A stretch of 64,000 nt of DNA from Austropuccinia psidii. Taxonomy: Eukaryota > Basidiomycota > Pucciniomycetes > Pucciniales > Sphaerophragmiaceae. Of this stretch, positions 12,363 to 26,150 are shown piece after piece (position 1 is the first letter of the stretch; every line of letters starts with the position of its first letter). A model generated the notes under the pieces. That model was not told the origin of the DNA and searched no databases. It saw only the letters and a program-made list of their open reading frames with translations. Location: NCBI GenBank assembly GCA_023105745.1, contig JALGQZ010000011.1, forward strand, positions 14,909,975 through 14,973,974, given 5' to 3'. The position numbers and the translations under genes were made by a program.

Positions 12363-15300
12363 TGTCAGCCTGTGACTCCAAACAGAGCACCAGACTGACA
12401 TCCAAATATCATAAGTAATTTTATAGCAAGTATTTAACAAAAATAGTAAATACATGTATAAATATAAAGAGGAAAATAATGAAATAGAAATATACCAACC
12501 TTACACAAATAAAATAAGAAATGACAAAGATAATACCAAATAAGCATAATTGTAATTTTCACCCCTAATCAAGGTTACACATAATGAATGCAAACCCCAC
12601 CAAAATTCTATTTTTATTAGGCTCTAAAGGAGAGCTATCCAATGTTACTATTTATTCCTCTGTAGAATTCCTACTTCAGGAGATACCATTATACCACCCT
12701 TACTTACTAAGAGCGTGTTGCAACCATTTATAATACTCCTTTGGGCCATCCTATGAAATATCAATTTCATATCAATTTTTTATAGATTTTACCATATATC
12801 TTCATCTTGGCCAAAGTGGCCACTTTCACTTTTATGGCTATTTCATCATCTGTAGAAAACCTGGCCCCTTCACCATAATCATGCCATATATGGCCATTCT
12901 CTGCCTTTGGGCAATTTGGGAAATGTCCTAGTTGACAGGAGAAATACAGCCCAAAAGCCAGTATTATGCTTTTCAAACTCAAAATACAGTTTTCCACAAT
13001 TTGGACATTTGTGCATAATTTGCAAATTTAGTCATTTAATGCCATATTTCCTTTTGATATGGGAAATATGCCAAAATAGCTATATCAGGCCTCTTGGGGC
13101 TTCAATTCAGTATTGGCACATTTTGCGCAGTTTTTGTGCACCTTGTGAAAACACAGTTATAAAGCCATTTAAGCTTGTTTTGGCCAAAACACCAAAACTG
13201 TCCATCAAACACCTCTGAAAGTCCTGAAGCCACCTGAAATCCATTGTCCCCTTTTATCATCCTGAAATTCATTCAAAAGGCCTTTGGCCACTTTTCCTTT
13301 TCAACAAACAAAAGTTCCATAAATGTTGTTATACACCAACATGCTACTTTTCGGCAAGAAATCCAATGGTTCCAATATCAGAAGGTTGATAAAACACCCC
13401 ATCATGTAATGTAGAGGATTAATCAAGGCTCAAGTGCAAGTGTTATTCTTATATATTAATGACACCATCAAGCAGTCATTGGATATTTTCAATTATGCAG
13501 TATTCCTCAAAGGAAATACTGGAAGTTTATTCTCAAGGGATATTCAAAAGGTAATTCAAAAAACAATTTTCAAGTGTCAATTATCCATCAATCCACCTTG
13601 GCAACCATATTAATTTCAATAAATTCTTGTTTCATCAAAACCTTTATTTCAACTATACACCCTGGGAACATGATTGAACTCAGTTCATTTCCCAATTTGC
13701 CAAGGTATACACCTCATCAAGAAATCAATACAGACCATCTGTCAGCCTGAAGGAGTAAATATCTCAACTGATCATATCTGCCAACCTCTCTTTCAAAGCT
13801 GGGGTCTTTCCCCTGTTAATTAGTATATTTTGATTTTATATTATCATTATTTTCTTTCATTTTGTTAAGTGAATTTTTTATTTTCAAGTAAGTAATTTAG
13901 CACCTTTTCCTTCTTTGCCTGTCAGTGGATATTGTTGGTTCTATCATTTATTAAATCCATTCCTCTTTCTGGAAGGTTGAAACAATGATCAAGGACTTAC
14001 TTGGTTGGCTCTTTGGCCATTTTGCTTTTTTCCCTTATTGAATCTCATCTTGTAATTGAATACCTTTTTAGAGAAATTTATTTTTTCATTTTGTTTCTTT
14101 ATTCCTTTGGATTCTTCCAAATAAGCTTCCTGATTACTGAGTGCCAGGCCCTTCTTGTTTTCCCCAAGAGCCCCTGTGACAGGAACCCTTAAAGTATAAC
14201 AGGACTTGTACATAACTGTAAAAACCCTTGGTGTTAGCCTTTCACTCAAAACCAGAGCACAAGCTTGAAAGCTAGAATACCATAAAGCAATGATAGAGTA
14301 AAATACCACCAAAACATGGAGGTTAGGCAAAATAGCTAAAAAGGTATCAGATGAAAGGGTGAACTAACCTCTTTACAAATATACAAGTTTCATAACCATA
14401 GGCCAAAGCATAAAAGATTTATTCAGGCTAAAATCATATGCTGAGCACAAACCTTAATGTTCACCTCTGCTTGAAAATACAGAAAAGAGGCTTAACCCTG
14501 TCATATATGTGATAAAATTGAAGCTCTCAGTCAGAAAGTTGAATGGTACTAGCCAAATTGTGCTAGCATCAAGATTACAGACGTTATGGCTAAAAATGCA
14601 CCAAATAAGGGGGAATAAACTATTTACCTCTCAACTAACTTCTACAGTTTGAGTGTGAGCCACACAAAGAGGGGATATTTTGGAAAGAGCTCAATAAGAA
14701 ATATCTTATGGTGCCATCAATTTGCCTATAACTCATCTAGAACCAAAGGTATGGAGCAAATAAGTTCTATACAGTATTTCAGCAAAGAACTGTTTTGGAT
14801 AATGGAAATTGAACATGCCATAGCTTTGCCATATTTTATGCTATCCATGATAAATGAGGTACCATTTTGTATATCCCATCCAGGGATACACAATGAACCA
14901 ACCTTGAGCTCAATATATTGAAAATGACAAAGCTATGGCAGTTTTAACATGAAAATCCCACAGTTTTGGCATGTCACAGGGGCTCTTGGACAGAAAAACA
15001 AGAGTGGCCCGGCACTCAGCAATCAGGGAGGTCACTTGGAAGACTCCAAAGAATACAGAAAATAAAATAAAATAATACATTTCTCTGAGATGGATGCAAG
15101 TACAAAGATGAGATGCAATAAGAGGAAGAGAAGCCAAATGGCCAAAGAGCCAACCAAGTAAGTCCTTAATCAATGTTTCAACCTGACAAAATGAACAATG
15201 GAATTAGTAAGGATATGACCACCAAATATCCATTGACAGGCAAAGAAACAAAGGAGAAAAGGTTCTAAATGACTGACTTGATAATATCAGTATTCACTTA

Positions 15301-17171
15301 ACAAAATGGTAAGATAAATAAAGATAAAATGAAATCAAAATATATTAATTAACTGGGGGAAAGCCCCCCAGGTCAAAGGAGGCTGGTATATGTGAAAATT
15401 TGAGAGCTTGACTCCTTCAGGCTGACAGCTGGTCTGTATTGAATCCTTGGAACTGTATTGACAGCTTGATGAAGTGTATACCCTTCCAGATTGGGAAATG
15501 AACTGGGTTGAATGATCTTCCAATGGTGTATGAATGGAAAATACAGGTCTTGATGAATTAAGACTGTACTGAATGACTTGGGTTGCCAAGGTGGATTGGT
15601 GGAGCATTGACCCTTGACTCATTGGTTTGGAACTGCCTCTTTAATATGACTTGAGAATGAACACCCAGTATTCCATTGGAGGAATACTGTGAGTGAGAAT
15701 AACCATTGATTGCTTGATAGCATCATTGGTATTTGAGATTATGACACTTTCCCTTGAGCTTTGATGAATCCTCTGGAAGGTGTACCTTGATGACCTGTTG
15801 AAAAGTCAAAATAACCATTTGAAATTGCCACCATTGGATTTCTGCTGAAAAAAGGTGCATAATGGTGTATAACACCATATATGGCACTTTTGGTTATTGA
15901 AGGTTGAAATTGGCCAAAGGTATTTTGAGGAGATGCCAGGAGGATATAAATGAAATTTGGGTTTTGGAAGCTTCAGAAGTGACAAAATGGTTTTTGGGAT
16001 ATTTGGCCAAATACAGCTAATAAAGCTTAAAAACTGTATTTGCGCAAAGTGTGAAAAAATGTGCAAAATGCACAAAATAGGAAATTGAGTGCCAAAAGGC
16101 CTGATATGGACTTTTGGGCATATTTCACATAATACATGAGAAATATGGCCTAAATGGCTAAATATAGCTAAATGGGCAAAATGCGCAAAATGCGCAAAAA
16201 GTGCGCAAACTGTATATAAAGCTTAAAAAGCATAATACAGGCTTTTTGAGCTGTATTTTCCCTGTTTTATGGAAAATACCCAAGATGCCCAAAAGCACAG
16301 AGACAGCCTAGAATGGCTTGATGATGGTGAAGGGGCTAGGTTGGCCCCAGAAGATAAAATGACCCTTAAGGCCATAAGATATGAAAATGGCCAATTGGGC
16401 CAATGATTATGGATATGGCCAAATTGCCATATATTGGATATGGCATGGATATTCCATATTGATGTCCAAGAGGGTGAATTTCCATGGTTGTGACAGGTCA
16501 ATACACCTTTACTGTGGGATACATTCCCATATCCTCTAATATGAGGTGTCAGTTATACAAAAGAGCCTTTAATCCTTCAATAACTCATAATTTGTTTGGT
16601 AATGGGGTCCCATACAGTTTTATTACAGAATTCTACCCATCATTCACATCAGAAGAGGGCTGTGTGGTGCCCAGATCAAAATCTTCACCCTGTATTGGTG
16701 AAAACTGTCCAGATGTGGTTTTGAAACCACATCTAAGCCCAATCCAGTCTATAAAGCCCATGTGGAAACCACATGAAAGTCCTTGAAAGTGTAAAATCTT
16801 TGCTTCCTCTATGTAAAATGGTCTAGAGGACCTTTTGACCCATTTTGAGGGTGAAAAGGGACCTTTCTCTGATGTAAAGTGAAATCCACATCCTTTTCTT
16901 ATATTCCAACTTATTAAAGCTGTAAAAGGAAGTTAAAGTATGTGAATAAACAAGGTATAATCATAGTCTAATTATTGTAGTATTTTATAAGAGTAAAGAA
17001 ATTGGTAAAGCTGAATCCAGGGATTTAAATAGCACCCACCACCACTATTTCTTCATAGTAAAGCCCTGAATTTCCTTTTCAAAATCCATGTAAACTTATT
17101 TAACTGTCTAACCGTCATATTCCGAATTTTATATACTATTATTATAACTTCATCATAGTCTCAGCCTGACA
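12363..17171. mobile_element. Foldback element with TGTCAG ends and long imperfect inverted arms
   Basis: The left end is TGTCAGCCTGTGACTC; the right end in reverse is TGTCAGGCTGAGACT. Long stretches of the left half recur inverted in the right half: 13985-14060 pairs with 15100-15175, 14155-14180 with 14970-14995, and 12900-13040 with about 16170-16270. A spacer of about 780 bp (14190-14960) separates the arms. The arms are packed with ATATGGCCA/TTGGCCAAA and GCGCAAAA motifs. There is no transposase; open frames on the arms are not conserved. The first 40-odd bases match the right end of the 1,505-bp element at 45346-46850, so both belong to one non-autonomous family. I could not confirm a target duplication here. 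Confidence 0.6.
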
Positions 17172-18960
17172 CCAACTTAAAAAAATAATTTTGAAGTTAG
17201 GCCACATGTACCCCATTTCTTTATGAAGGATCTCAGAATCCATTCCACTAAATATTAAACATCACAAGTTATTACTATAGGTATTACGTTTCAAAAGAAA
17301 ATACAAGGATTCTCAACAGTTTTGGAATTCTATGCATACAATGGTTCAACTGCCAGCTTACAAATTGCGGTGTCTTACTTTTTCTTTTTTCTAGGCTTAA
17401 TATTTTCTATTCCAAATTTCTCCTAGAAATATTCTGTATGAGATATTGTGGATATTTAACTCAGTATCAAGTTACAGCTAACTTATTAATCAGATCATCA
17501 TATGAATGATGGTTCCAAAAGGTTTTTTGGTTTTTCACTTTTTCTCTTTATAGAAGAAATACTTATGCATCATGAAAATATGGGAAATGATTTTGTTTAC
17601 CTTTTTCAAAAAAACATAACAATTGAGTGCAAAAGCTCAATAAATTGTTGTTTAAAGGACATTTATTATACCCTTAGCTACAAAAAGAGGGGAATTAAAC
17701 AGCCCAACCATAAAGGTTGGGCTTGAGGAATCTATTTTTTCATCCTAAAGTGAGAACCAATTGCATTAAGAAATCCTCATACCTTTCTAAATTGACCAAA
17801 TTATATAGTTTGAAGGGTTTTTAGCTCTTTCATATTATTAATTTAATTTTTTCCTACAATTCAAAATATTTGGTCTTGGTCAAAACCATGTCATTTCAGA
17901 TTTCACTCTTAGCTCAATGGTACTGAGTTCAATTCTCAAAAATAATCAAAAGAAAAAATCAAATACTGAAATTTTCTATATTAAGGTAAAGAATTTTATT
18001 TCACTTCCAATTAATTTCACAAAGTTTTTATGGGAACATATGAATAAAATGTTTTCCTGAAGGTTCACAAACAAAATATACAATGATATTATTAAAATAC
18101 ACGTGTTTTAGAGATCAAAGAATTCTTTGAATTTTTATCAAAAAGTATAACCCTTTCTTTAAAGTGCAAAAATGATTTCAAACCTGAATACCTTCCCAAT
18201 AATTGATTAAAGGTAAGTAGTATACATATCTACATTGTAGAAATCATGGTTTGCGTTAGTTTCAGGCCATAATGAGATTCCTTCTGTCAGGAAGTGGAAA
18301 AAGCATCAAATAAATATGACTAAAGTATCATTTAAGCCCATATAGGGTTGTCATATGGAATATATACCCAAACAATTGAAATTTAGTTTTCAACAATGAA
18401 AAAAATATTTTCAAATTTGGTTAAGGGAAAGTTTGGAAATGAGAGGACTCAAGGGATGTTTAATAGAGCTATGAAACAGATCCTCATGGTGCATGTACAA
18501 TTCATTTATGAATAAACCACATTTAATTTACTTGACTACCTATTAATTCAGTTAAATGTACATTTTTCCCATAGGAAGATCCCAAGCTGTCTTTTATGAG
18601 AGTGTATCATGAAAGCCTGAGTATACTTGTCATTAATGAAGCTGAAAATCTGAAATATATCTCCTTTCTTATCCAATTTTGATATTTAGAAACGTTTTGC
18701 TTGTTTTGCATGTGTAAAATCCAGTTTGGAAAGGTTATACCACCATACAGTTTCCCCAAAGGTATAGTAAACAGGATATGAAAGGCCTATCCGTTAGAAG
18801 GTTGATAATTGGTGATCTTGGCTTGCTTCAGAGGTTTGGAAAAAAAATTTAGGAAGGAAAAACTATATAATAAAAAACAAAATTATGGGTATCCCAAACT
18901 AAAACTGCCAACGTTGGATGTGAGGTGTCAGTCTTACATACCACAATTAGACTATTAAGT
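17172..18960. other. AT-rich stretch with no recognised gene
   Basis: I see no protein family, no intact repeat and no match to the duplicated locus. A short open frame at 17502-17726 has no recognisable motif. A fragment at about 17905-17945 has tRNA-like A and B boxes placed too close together for a tRNA gene. Confidence 0.5.
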
Positions 18961-21188
18961 GGCTGTACTCCCCAGTTTTGTGTTAGATGTATTTATGTAG
19001 AACCAATTAATACCTATCTTTGAGATCTTTAATTAGTTTTCAAAAATTATGTGTTTTCGCGTTGAATTATTGATTTTATATGAGAAGTAAAATTTAAAAT
19101 TTATGCTCAGTTTTGGTTCTAACCTGTAGAGTTTTTGTTTTTTCTTATCCTACTGGGATAGAAATCATACATTATGAAAAAAGTGAGCTTCCATGTCAGA
19201 TGAATAATATTCTGAGTGATTTGGACTAGTTTGTCATCTTATGAGTATACTTATTTGATATCTCTCTTCATTGTATTGAGATGTCATTCTTGTGCCCATG
19301 TTTTGAGGAGTGTTTTGAGTCAGGAGGCTGACAACTCTTCTTCACCTTATCTCTTGTCTATATCTAATGGATTTCTAAATTTTGTATCTTAAGTGAGCAA
19401 TTGTCAATCATAATATTATTCCGCATTTCTGATGTTCAAAATAAATAATTGCATCTTTTTTAAGATGTTCCTCCAATAAATAGACACATGTCAAGATATC
19501 AATTTTCCTGATACAAAAAATTGAGTTTATGCAAATCTTGTCAATTTTCAAATTGGTGATTTAAAATTTTCAAGTTCTTTTTTGGTTAAAAACTTAATCT
19601 TAGACTTTCCATTAGTTATAAGGATCGAATTTGATGTGGTTTAATCTTTTGAATGGAAATCAAATTCAAGGATTCAATACTTCGTACTTTAAAGTGCTTT
19701 CTCACAACTGCGTAACACTAAGAAAGCAAAAAACCCTACTATTTCTTAGCATTTAATCTTTCTTGGTTTCGGAAAAGATCATTCTGTTATTTTTATCGTT
19801 CAAAGGGGTCCGAGAACTTGAAGATTTGAAAAAACACATAATCGCACAACAAAAGGTCAGAGTATATAATTAGTAAGAGCATAAAGGGAGTTCCCTGCGC
19901 CAATTTTAAAATAAAAATAAACAAGGAAACCCGAAGTGTGTGAAATCCTCAACCAAACATTCTGAGAATCAATCTTTTCTTGAAAAATATTTTTCTCATC
20001 AAAGAGGCTTTTCACTCAAAAAGAAGTGTTCAAAACATTGTGAATTTTTTCCAACTAGAAAAAACCTTTTTTCTATAAATCTTTCTTCTAAAACATTCTT
20101 TTTATGCAGAACCTTTTTCCAAAATATTTGTCTTCTTATTTTTGGATCTCACCAATTAAAAAATACAGCATAATTCCTTTTCCTTTTATCAACAGTCAAA
20201 AATCCTTCACCCAATCTCTCGCACGTCAAGGCAATTTCTTCATTCTTTTTCATTTTTATTTGCCAATTTTTCCTCTTTATCCAGTATTGTTTCTTATTTC
20301 ACAAGATTCTTTTGGGTTCATATGTATTTATTTTTCAATATTGCTAATCTTGGTGTAAGTACATACTCTCTATGGAATTTTTCATTTTGAGAAGATACAA
20401 CATACCCAGAACCCTCCATAATCCCCTTCAGTCCACCTTAACGATTTATTGAAATCAGAAAGGGATTATAAAAAAGAAAAGGTGAAAAATTACCTATTAC
20501 GGGTGTAGCTCCCTTGTGTCTTCAAATAAAACGATTGGTCTGGAGGTTTTGATATCTCAATTGGATCACTGATGATTTCCGCCTGAACTATAAGGGTGTT
20601 TCTTCAAAGATATTCTGATTCTAGATTTGCTTTCCAAAATATTAATCAAGGAGATGGGGCGATGCATGAGGTTTGACTTTCAAGAATTGAATTTGATATA
20701 ATATGAAAGAAGCTCTCTGAGAAACCTAGCCTCGACGCAGCCTATTGGCGAATCGATTTAAGGCCGGAAAAATTTTCAGGGGTGATTTAGTGGTCAAAAT
20801 TTCCTTGGATTTTAAATCTGAACTTTGATCAAGGTATTTCGTTGTTGATTTTCGTATTAAATTTTTTTTTGAAAGTTTTCCTAAGCTTTTATAACAAATT
20901 AAGATAAAGCTTGTAGAATTGGGCTCAGTACCTGATAGCTTTTTGCGCACTTTTCATCAATGCTAGGTAAATGAAGGAGTAGAGGGTGATGTTCATTTTT
21001 CATCCTTCAGTTTTCGTATATGGTCGGGTTCAGAGATATAAGAAGAGCGGGGAAGACAATACTGATAATTTGACTCCTAAAAATTAATTACCCCTTCCTT
21101 TCGATGTGTCAATCTAAATTTATGGCATTCAATAGGTGACATATCAGTAACCAAAAGGGGAATACTAAAAATAATCTGAGTTAGTTCA
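18961..21188 (+). repeat. Duplicated locus, copy 2, left part (non-coding)
   Basis: This is the counterpart of 558-2712, ending in the tRNA-Asp-like 5' part. The last 150 bases (21035-21188) are repeated once more at about 30281-30429, in front of the tandem tRNA copy. No conserved open frame is seen. Confidence 0.7.
21175..21188 (+). tRNA. 5' part of split tRNA-Asp(GUC)-like gene, copy 2
   Basis: TCTGAGT (acceptor) and TAGTTCA (start of D arm and A box) are followed directly by the CACTA-2 terminus. The last three bases, TCA (21186-21188), are repeated at 30064-30066 and form the target duplication. Confidence 0.8.
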
Positions 21189-21223
21189 CACTACGCGCAA
21201 ACAGGGGTAGTTTGCTGCGCAAC
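21189..21223 (+). repeat. CACTA-2 left terminal inverted repeat
   Basis: 35 bases starting CACTACGCGC, notably GC-rich against AT-rich surroundings. They match the reverse complement of 30029-30063 at 34 of 35 positions. Confidence 0.95.
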
Positions 21224-21871
21224 CACAAGCAGATGTTTCCTGAGGGTGACAGTTAGTTTAAACCAGAAACTTCTAGTCTCTGAAGTTTCAGTTGTCTTTT
21301 CGTTCAGCATTTCCAGATCCTTTCATTGCCTTGAGGGCTAATTTGTATCCTTTCAAGTTTGATAGTCAATGTAAAACACAAAAAAGCTCCAATCGTCTAT
21401 GCTTTTGTTTTTTCACCAACACTCCTTTCACCCAAAGAGATCTTATCAATGAATCGTATTTTACCATTTTCAATGGCAATTCAATTCAAACAAAATCTCA
21501 TGACAGCTAATTTTTCTTTGTCGGATTTTTCACATCATTGAGAAGATTCACATTTCTTTGAAAAGCAAATCACTCATTTTACACAGCAAAATACTCACGG
21601 CTGAAGGGCAAAACAAACCCCATTGAACTTGCATGTGTATGTATTCTTATTACTGATCTCTTTCACCAAATTCAATCTTCTCTTCATAAATATAGCTGCT
21701 CATTATATTGTCCGCCGTCATTTCTTTTTCACTTTTACTTTCCAAAAAATCCTTTCCAGTTTCATTTACCCAATGTGGTTCTGGTTTCTCAAATTGTCAA
21801 TTGGCTGCATAGTCTTCGTCTTATTGAAGTTTATTTCAATAATTATTTCACTTTACAGTTTACTTCGACCA

Positions 21872-23725
21872 ATGAGTTTCGTCCCAGAACAGACACCAAG
21901 GCCTTCAAATGAGGACATTGTTATCCCCTTTATGCCTGATCTTCTCAATGAACTTCAACATAATTATTCTCACAAAGATCAAATTATATCTCAGCTTGCT
22001 GAAAAAGCTCAACAAATGGAAGTGAAACTACTCAGCAATTCCAAACCCACTCAGGAAACTTCAAACAAAAGCAAAAAAGCTCCCCGTAAATCAACTGATA
22101 AAAGTAATGCCAATTGTAGAACGTCTGCCAAGAAATCCAAAAGAAATTCACAAAGAAAATCAACAAATTGTCAACAACTAGATAAAATGAATTGTGAATC
22201 TAGAACTAGAAAAAATCCCCTTCAGATGCTTCAGGTGGATCATGAAACTGGGTTTGAGCACACAAAAGTAAGGGCTCATTTTTTTGCATAAGAAAACCAA
22301 AATGACTTGAATTGTTTCTCTAGAAAGCCTTTTATACGCACATCAAACTCCTTTGGGATCTTATTGTAAAAGGATCTGTCCCAGTAGCCCCCGATCCCAA
22401 TCATCTGCAACAATTTTATCAGCGTTTCTCTAACAGTAGTCAAATCAAATCAGCTATTGATAGTGATGGGCCCACCTTGATACCCATTGATGAAATCAAA
22501 ACCCTTCGAGAAGCTCGAGAACAACGTACAAAGATTGGAAATTACTATTTGTACTTGCCCGAGTTCTTGATCCAATATGTACGTAGCTCTCTGGCAAAAC
22601 TCGGAATTCCAGTATGGTCACCAAACCTTTATGAGCAACCGGACTCTGTATACAACAAGGCATGTCAGATTAGTGCATTACAAACCTTTTGCCTGCTGGC
22701 CATTGGTGGTGCTTATTCCTATCATAATATCAACCTTAGTTATGTCAATGATGTTGATCTCTTAGTACAGACCTATGATCATTATGTTCATTACTACTGG
22801 GCAGGTATTTTTCATAAGGAACAAAAGGAAGCTGGAGCTCATCACTTGATGAATGAAAGAAAGGCTACACAATCAGCTCGCCAGAAAGTATGTAATTTAT
22901 TTTTAAATTTGAACCAAAAAATTGCTTTATTAACTTGATATTCTAGCTACCGGATGTCAGATATAAATTTGCATTAAATCAAAATTTTCCAAAACAATAT
23001 ATGAGAGTTCTCACTCCTGTGCAAGCCCATAGCGATGAGGAGTATTATGCTCCAAAAGATATCTACATTGCCCGCAAGCTACCTTTTCGCTCTGAAGCTG
23101 CCAATACATTCATGCGTAAGCTGGATCAAGTGATTTGCAACTCTAATAAGGAAAATGGAGGAACAAATCAACAACGTCGTGTCAGAATCAAGAACCCACC
23201 AAATACTATGTTTACTAAAGCACCCAAAGGCCTTCTGCTAGATTTTTATGACAAAGTCTGGTATAACTCAAAACTTCCAGAACAAAGAAAAAATATTGCT
23301 GACTGGAAATGTGTTGCATTTTTGGAGGACCTCACCAGCTTATGCAAATTCACAACAGAAGATGAAAATCTTGGTGAAAAACGTTTCAACAATAAACATT
23401 GGGATGTCACAAGGAAAGGATACAACTTAGACTTCCTATCCATTGTCGAATCCAAATCAGAAAATGATGATGAAGACAAAGAGGATGATAGTGACTATGG
23501 TGAAAGTATTGAGTTAGAACTTGATAATGAAGATGAAACTCAAGACCAGGATGATGAAGATGACATTACAACAAGAAAAAAGGTGGGAAAGGAAAAGAAT
23601 GAGAAATTGAAGTCAATGACGATATTGAAATTGAGCTCAAAGATGAAGATATGGAAATTGACGCAACTCATAATTCCAACTTTATTGGGGGATTAACTGA
23701 AGCAGAATGGAATGCATGGCAGTAG
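21872..23725 (+). pseudogene. CACTA-2 partner gene (unknown function), nearly intact
   Basis: The start ATG at 21872 (MSFVPEQTPRPSN) fits the N-terminus of the copy at 39838. Exon 1 is 21872-22267, intron GTAAGG..CTCTAG; exon 2 is 22324-22887, intron GTATGT..TTCTAG; exon 3 is 22947-23725. Exon 1 has a coiled LNELQHNYSHKDQII segment and a Lys/Ser-rich stretch. Exon 2 holds the most conserved block, TLREAREQRTKIG..FLIQYVRSSLAKLG..PDSVYNKACQISAL..YDHYVHYYW. Exon 3 has AHSDEEYYAPKDIYIARKLPF, LLLDFYDKVWYNSKLPEQRK and an acidic tail. A frameshift near 23580, next to an A run, knocks out the last 45 or so residues; the expected GGLTEAEWNAWQ end lies in another frame at 23690-23725. Its role is unknown. 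Convergence with the transposase in all three elements makes a transposition function likely (inference). Confidence 0.75.
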
Positions 23726-24048
23726 TTATTAAGAAATAGGATTCTCCTTGTTTTGATGAGAAAAATAGTTTTAAATACGCTTTTTTGATCAGATTTTTTG
23801 TATATAAGATAGGGATATGTTATTTTGTGTTTTTCTAAAGGTTACTTTCCCCAAACAAAGAAAAAAACAAAAAAAAGAATAAACAATTGTTTGTATTAAA
23901 GTAGTACTCAAAAAAAACAATGCTTTCTAGAAAATATTAAAATGTATGTTTTTGTTAAGAAAAAAGAAACAATCTAGTTGGTTTGTTTATTCAGGAAAGA
24001 AACAAGAGTGTGTTGATTCTTTAAAAAAAATTAAGCAGATTTTTTGGC

Positions 24049-26150
24049 TTAAAAATAGGTAAGTGCTTTAAAAATAAAAAAATAAATATCAAATAAAAAT
24101 AAAAATAACAAGAAAATTAAAATTAAAATTAAAATAAAAAATAAAATTAAAAAGACAAATAAAAAAGCCAAATGAAAATAAAACTTGAAATTAAAACAAA
24201 ATTGAAAATGAATAAAAAAATGTAAATAAAAATGTATATAAAAATGAATATAAAAATGCAAATACAAATAAAAGAAAATGGCGAATGAAAATCAACAAGT
24301 AAAGGATGAAAATAAATACAGAACACTGCATAGAAATAATGAAGACAATTAGAAATATGATCAAAGAAAAAGATATGTCATAACTTAATATAAAAACATG
24401 AAAATGAATAAAAATAATATAAGAAGAAATCATATTGCTTTTGAAAAATTTACAAATAAATAAAAATCTCAATATTAAATAACAAACATATAAATGAATG
24501 AGGATATTGATCTTTCATTTTTTTATTATTTGTAACTTTTTATCTTTTATATTTCACTATTTTTGGGGTTTTATTGTCTTTTTTTGAACTCTTGTATAAA
24601 TAAATTACAATAAATATATAGAAATAGTTGTAAACAATTATGGCTTGACAAAGATTAATGAAAAAAGAAGAGATAAAACTTCAAAACTAACAATAGGTAA
24701 ATAATGAGAATGATATTTAAATAAAAAGAAATAAATGACTAGAAATCATTAATATTAAACATAAAGAAATATTGTAAAAATGAAAATTCATGAGGAATAT
24801 ATGGAAATAAACATATAAAAATCCATAAAAATAGTAAAAAATGATGAAAATGAAAACAAATGAAAAAGAATAATCAGAATACCAATGGAAAATTGAATAC
24901 CAAGAATCAATCTGTAGAAGAATAAGCACCTTTACTTTATTTTGCTTTTTGATTTTATTTTATATTTCATTTTTGCTTTAGTTTTTCTCCATTATTACAT
25001 TCATTTTTTATTTTTGTTTATTTTTGTTTTTAATTTATTTATAATTTATTTTTAATTCATTGTGAATTTATTTTTCATTCAATTAAAATTCATTGTTGAA
25101 TTATATTTAATTTATTTTGAAGTTAATTTTAATTTATTTATAATTTATTTATAATTTATTTCTCATTCATTTTGATTTCATTTTGAATTTATTTATAATT
25201 CATATTTGAATTATATTTAAATTATTTTCAAATGAATTTTTATTTATTTTTGATTTAGTTATAAATTATTTATAATTTATAAATAATTCATATTAAATTT
25301 ATATTTAATCCAAGTTTATTTTCAATCTATTTGTGATTCATTTTTGAATTATATTGAATTTATTTTTGATTTAATTATAATTTCTTCTTAATTTATTTAT
25401 AATTCATTCATAATTCAGTTATAATTCATCTATAATTTATTCACAATATATTTATAATTCATATTTGAGTTATATTTAATTTATTTTTAATTTAATCATA
25501 ATTTCTTTTTGATTTATTTATAATTTATTTATAAATCATTTTTGAATTATCTTTAATTTATTTTTAATGCAATTATAATTTATTCATAGTTTATTTATAA
25601 TTGATTCATAATGTATTTATAATTCAATTATTATTTCTTCATAGTTTAGTTATAAGTGATTTATAATTCATTTTTGGATTATATTTAATTTATTTTTGAT
25701 TTAATTAGAATTTCTTATTAATTTATTTATAATTTATTCATAGTTCATTTATAATTCATTTAAAATTTATTCATAATATATTTATAATTTATTTATAATT
25801 CATATTTGAATTATATTTAATTTATTTTTAATTTAATCATAATTTCTTTTGGATTTATTTATAATGGATTCATAAATCATTTTTGAATTATCTTTAATTT
25901 TCTTTTAATGCAATTATAATCTATTTATAAATTATTTATAATTTATTCATAATGTATTTATAATTCATTTTTAACTTAATTATAATTTATTTATAATTTA
26001 TTTTTAATTTAATTACAATTAATTTTTAATTTATTTATAATTCATTGTTAATTCATTTGTAATTCATTTTGAATTCATTTTGAATTCATTTATAGTTCAT
26101 TTTTAATTATATTTAATTTATTTTTAATTTATTTTAATTGTTTTTTGCTC
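24049..26150. repeat. AT-rich low-complexity block between the convergent CACTA-2 genes
   Basis: From about 24050 to 24470 the plus strand is A-rich with AAAATAAAAAT-type units. From about 25000 to 26130 it is T-rich, made of reiterated TTTATAATTCATT/TTTTTAATTTA-type units of roughly 10-14 bases. Open frames here (for example on the minus strand at 24049-24472) are Phe/Leu/Ile-only translations of the repeat and are not genes. It probably forms the 3' ends of the two converging transcripts. Confidence 0.7.

Noticed and set aside
12767..16786. Several open frames of 60-113 residues
   Set aside because: They lie on the inverted arms of the foldback element, are not conserved between arms and carry no domain.
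17905..17945. tRNA-like A box (TAGCTCAATGG) and B-box-like AGTTCAATTCT
   Set aside because: The boxes are nearly adjacent and there is no room for an anticodon arm; at best a deleted remnant.
24049..24929. Phe/Leu-rich frames suggesting transmembrane proteins
   Set aside because: They are translations of A-rich simple repeats.
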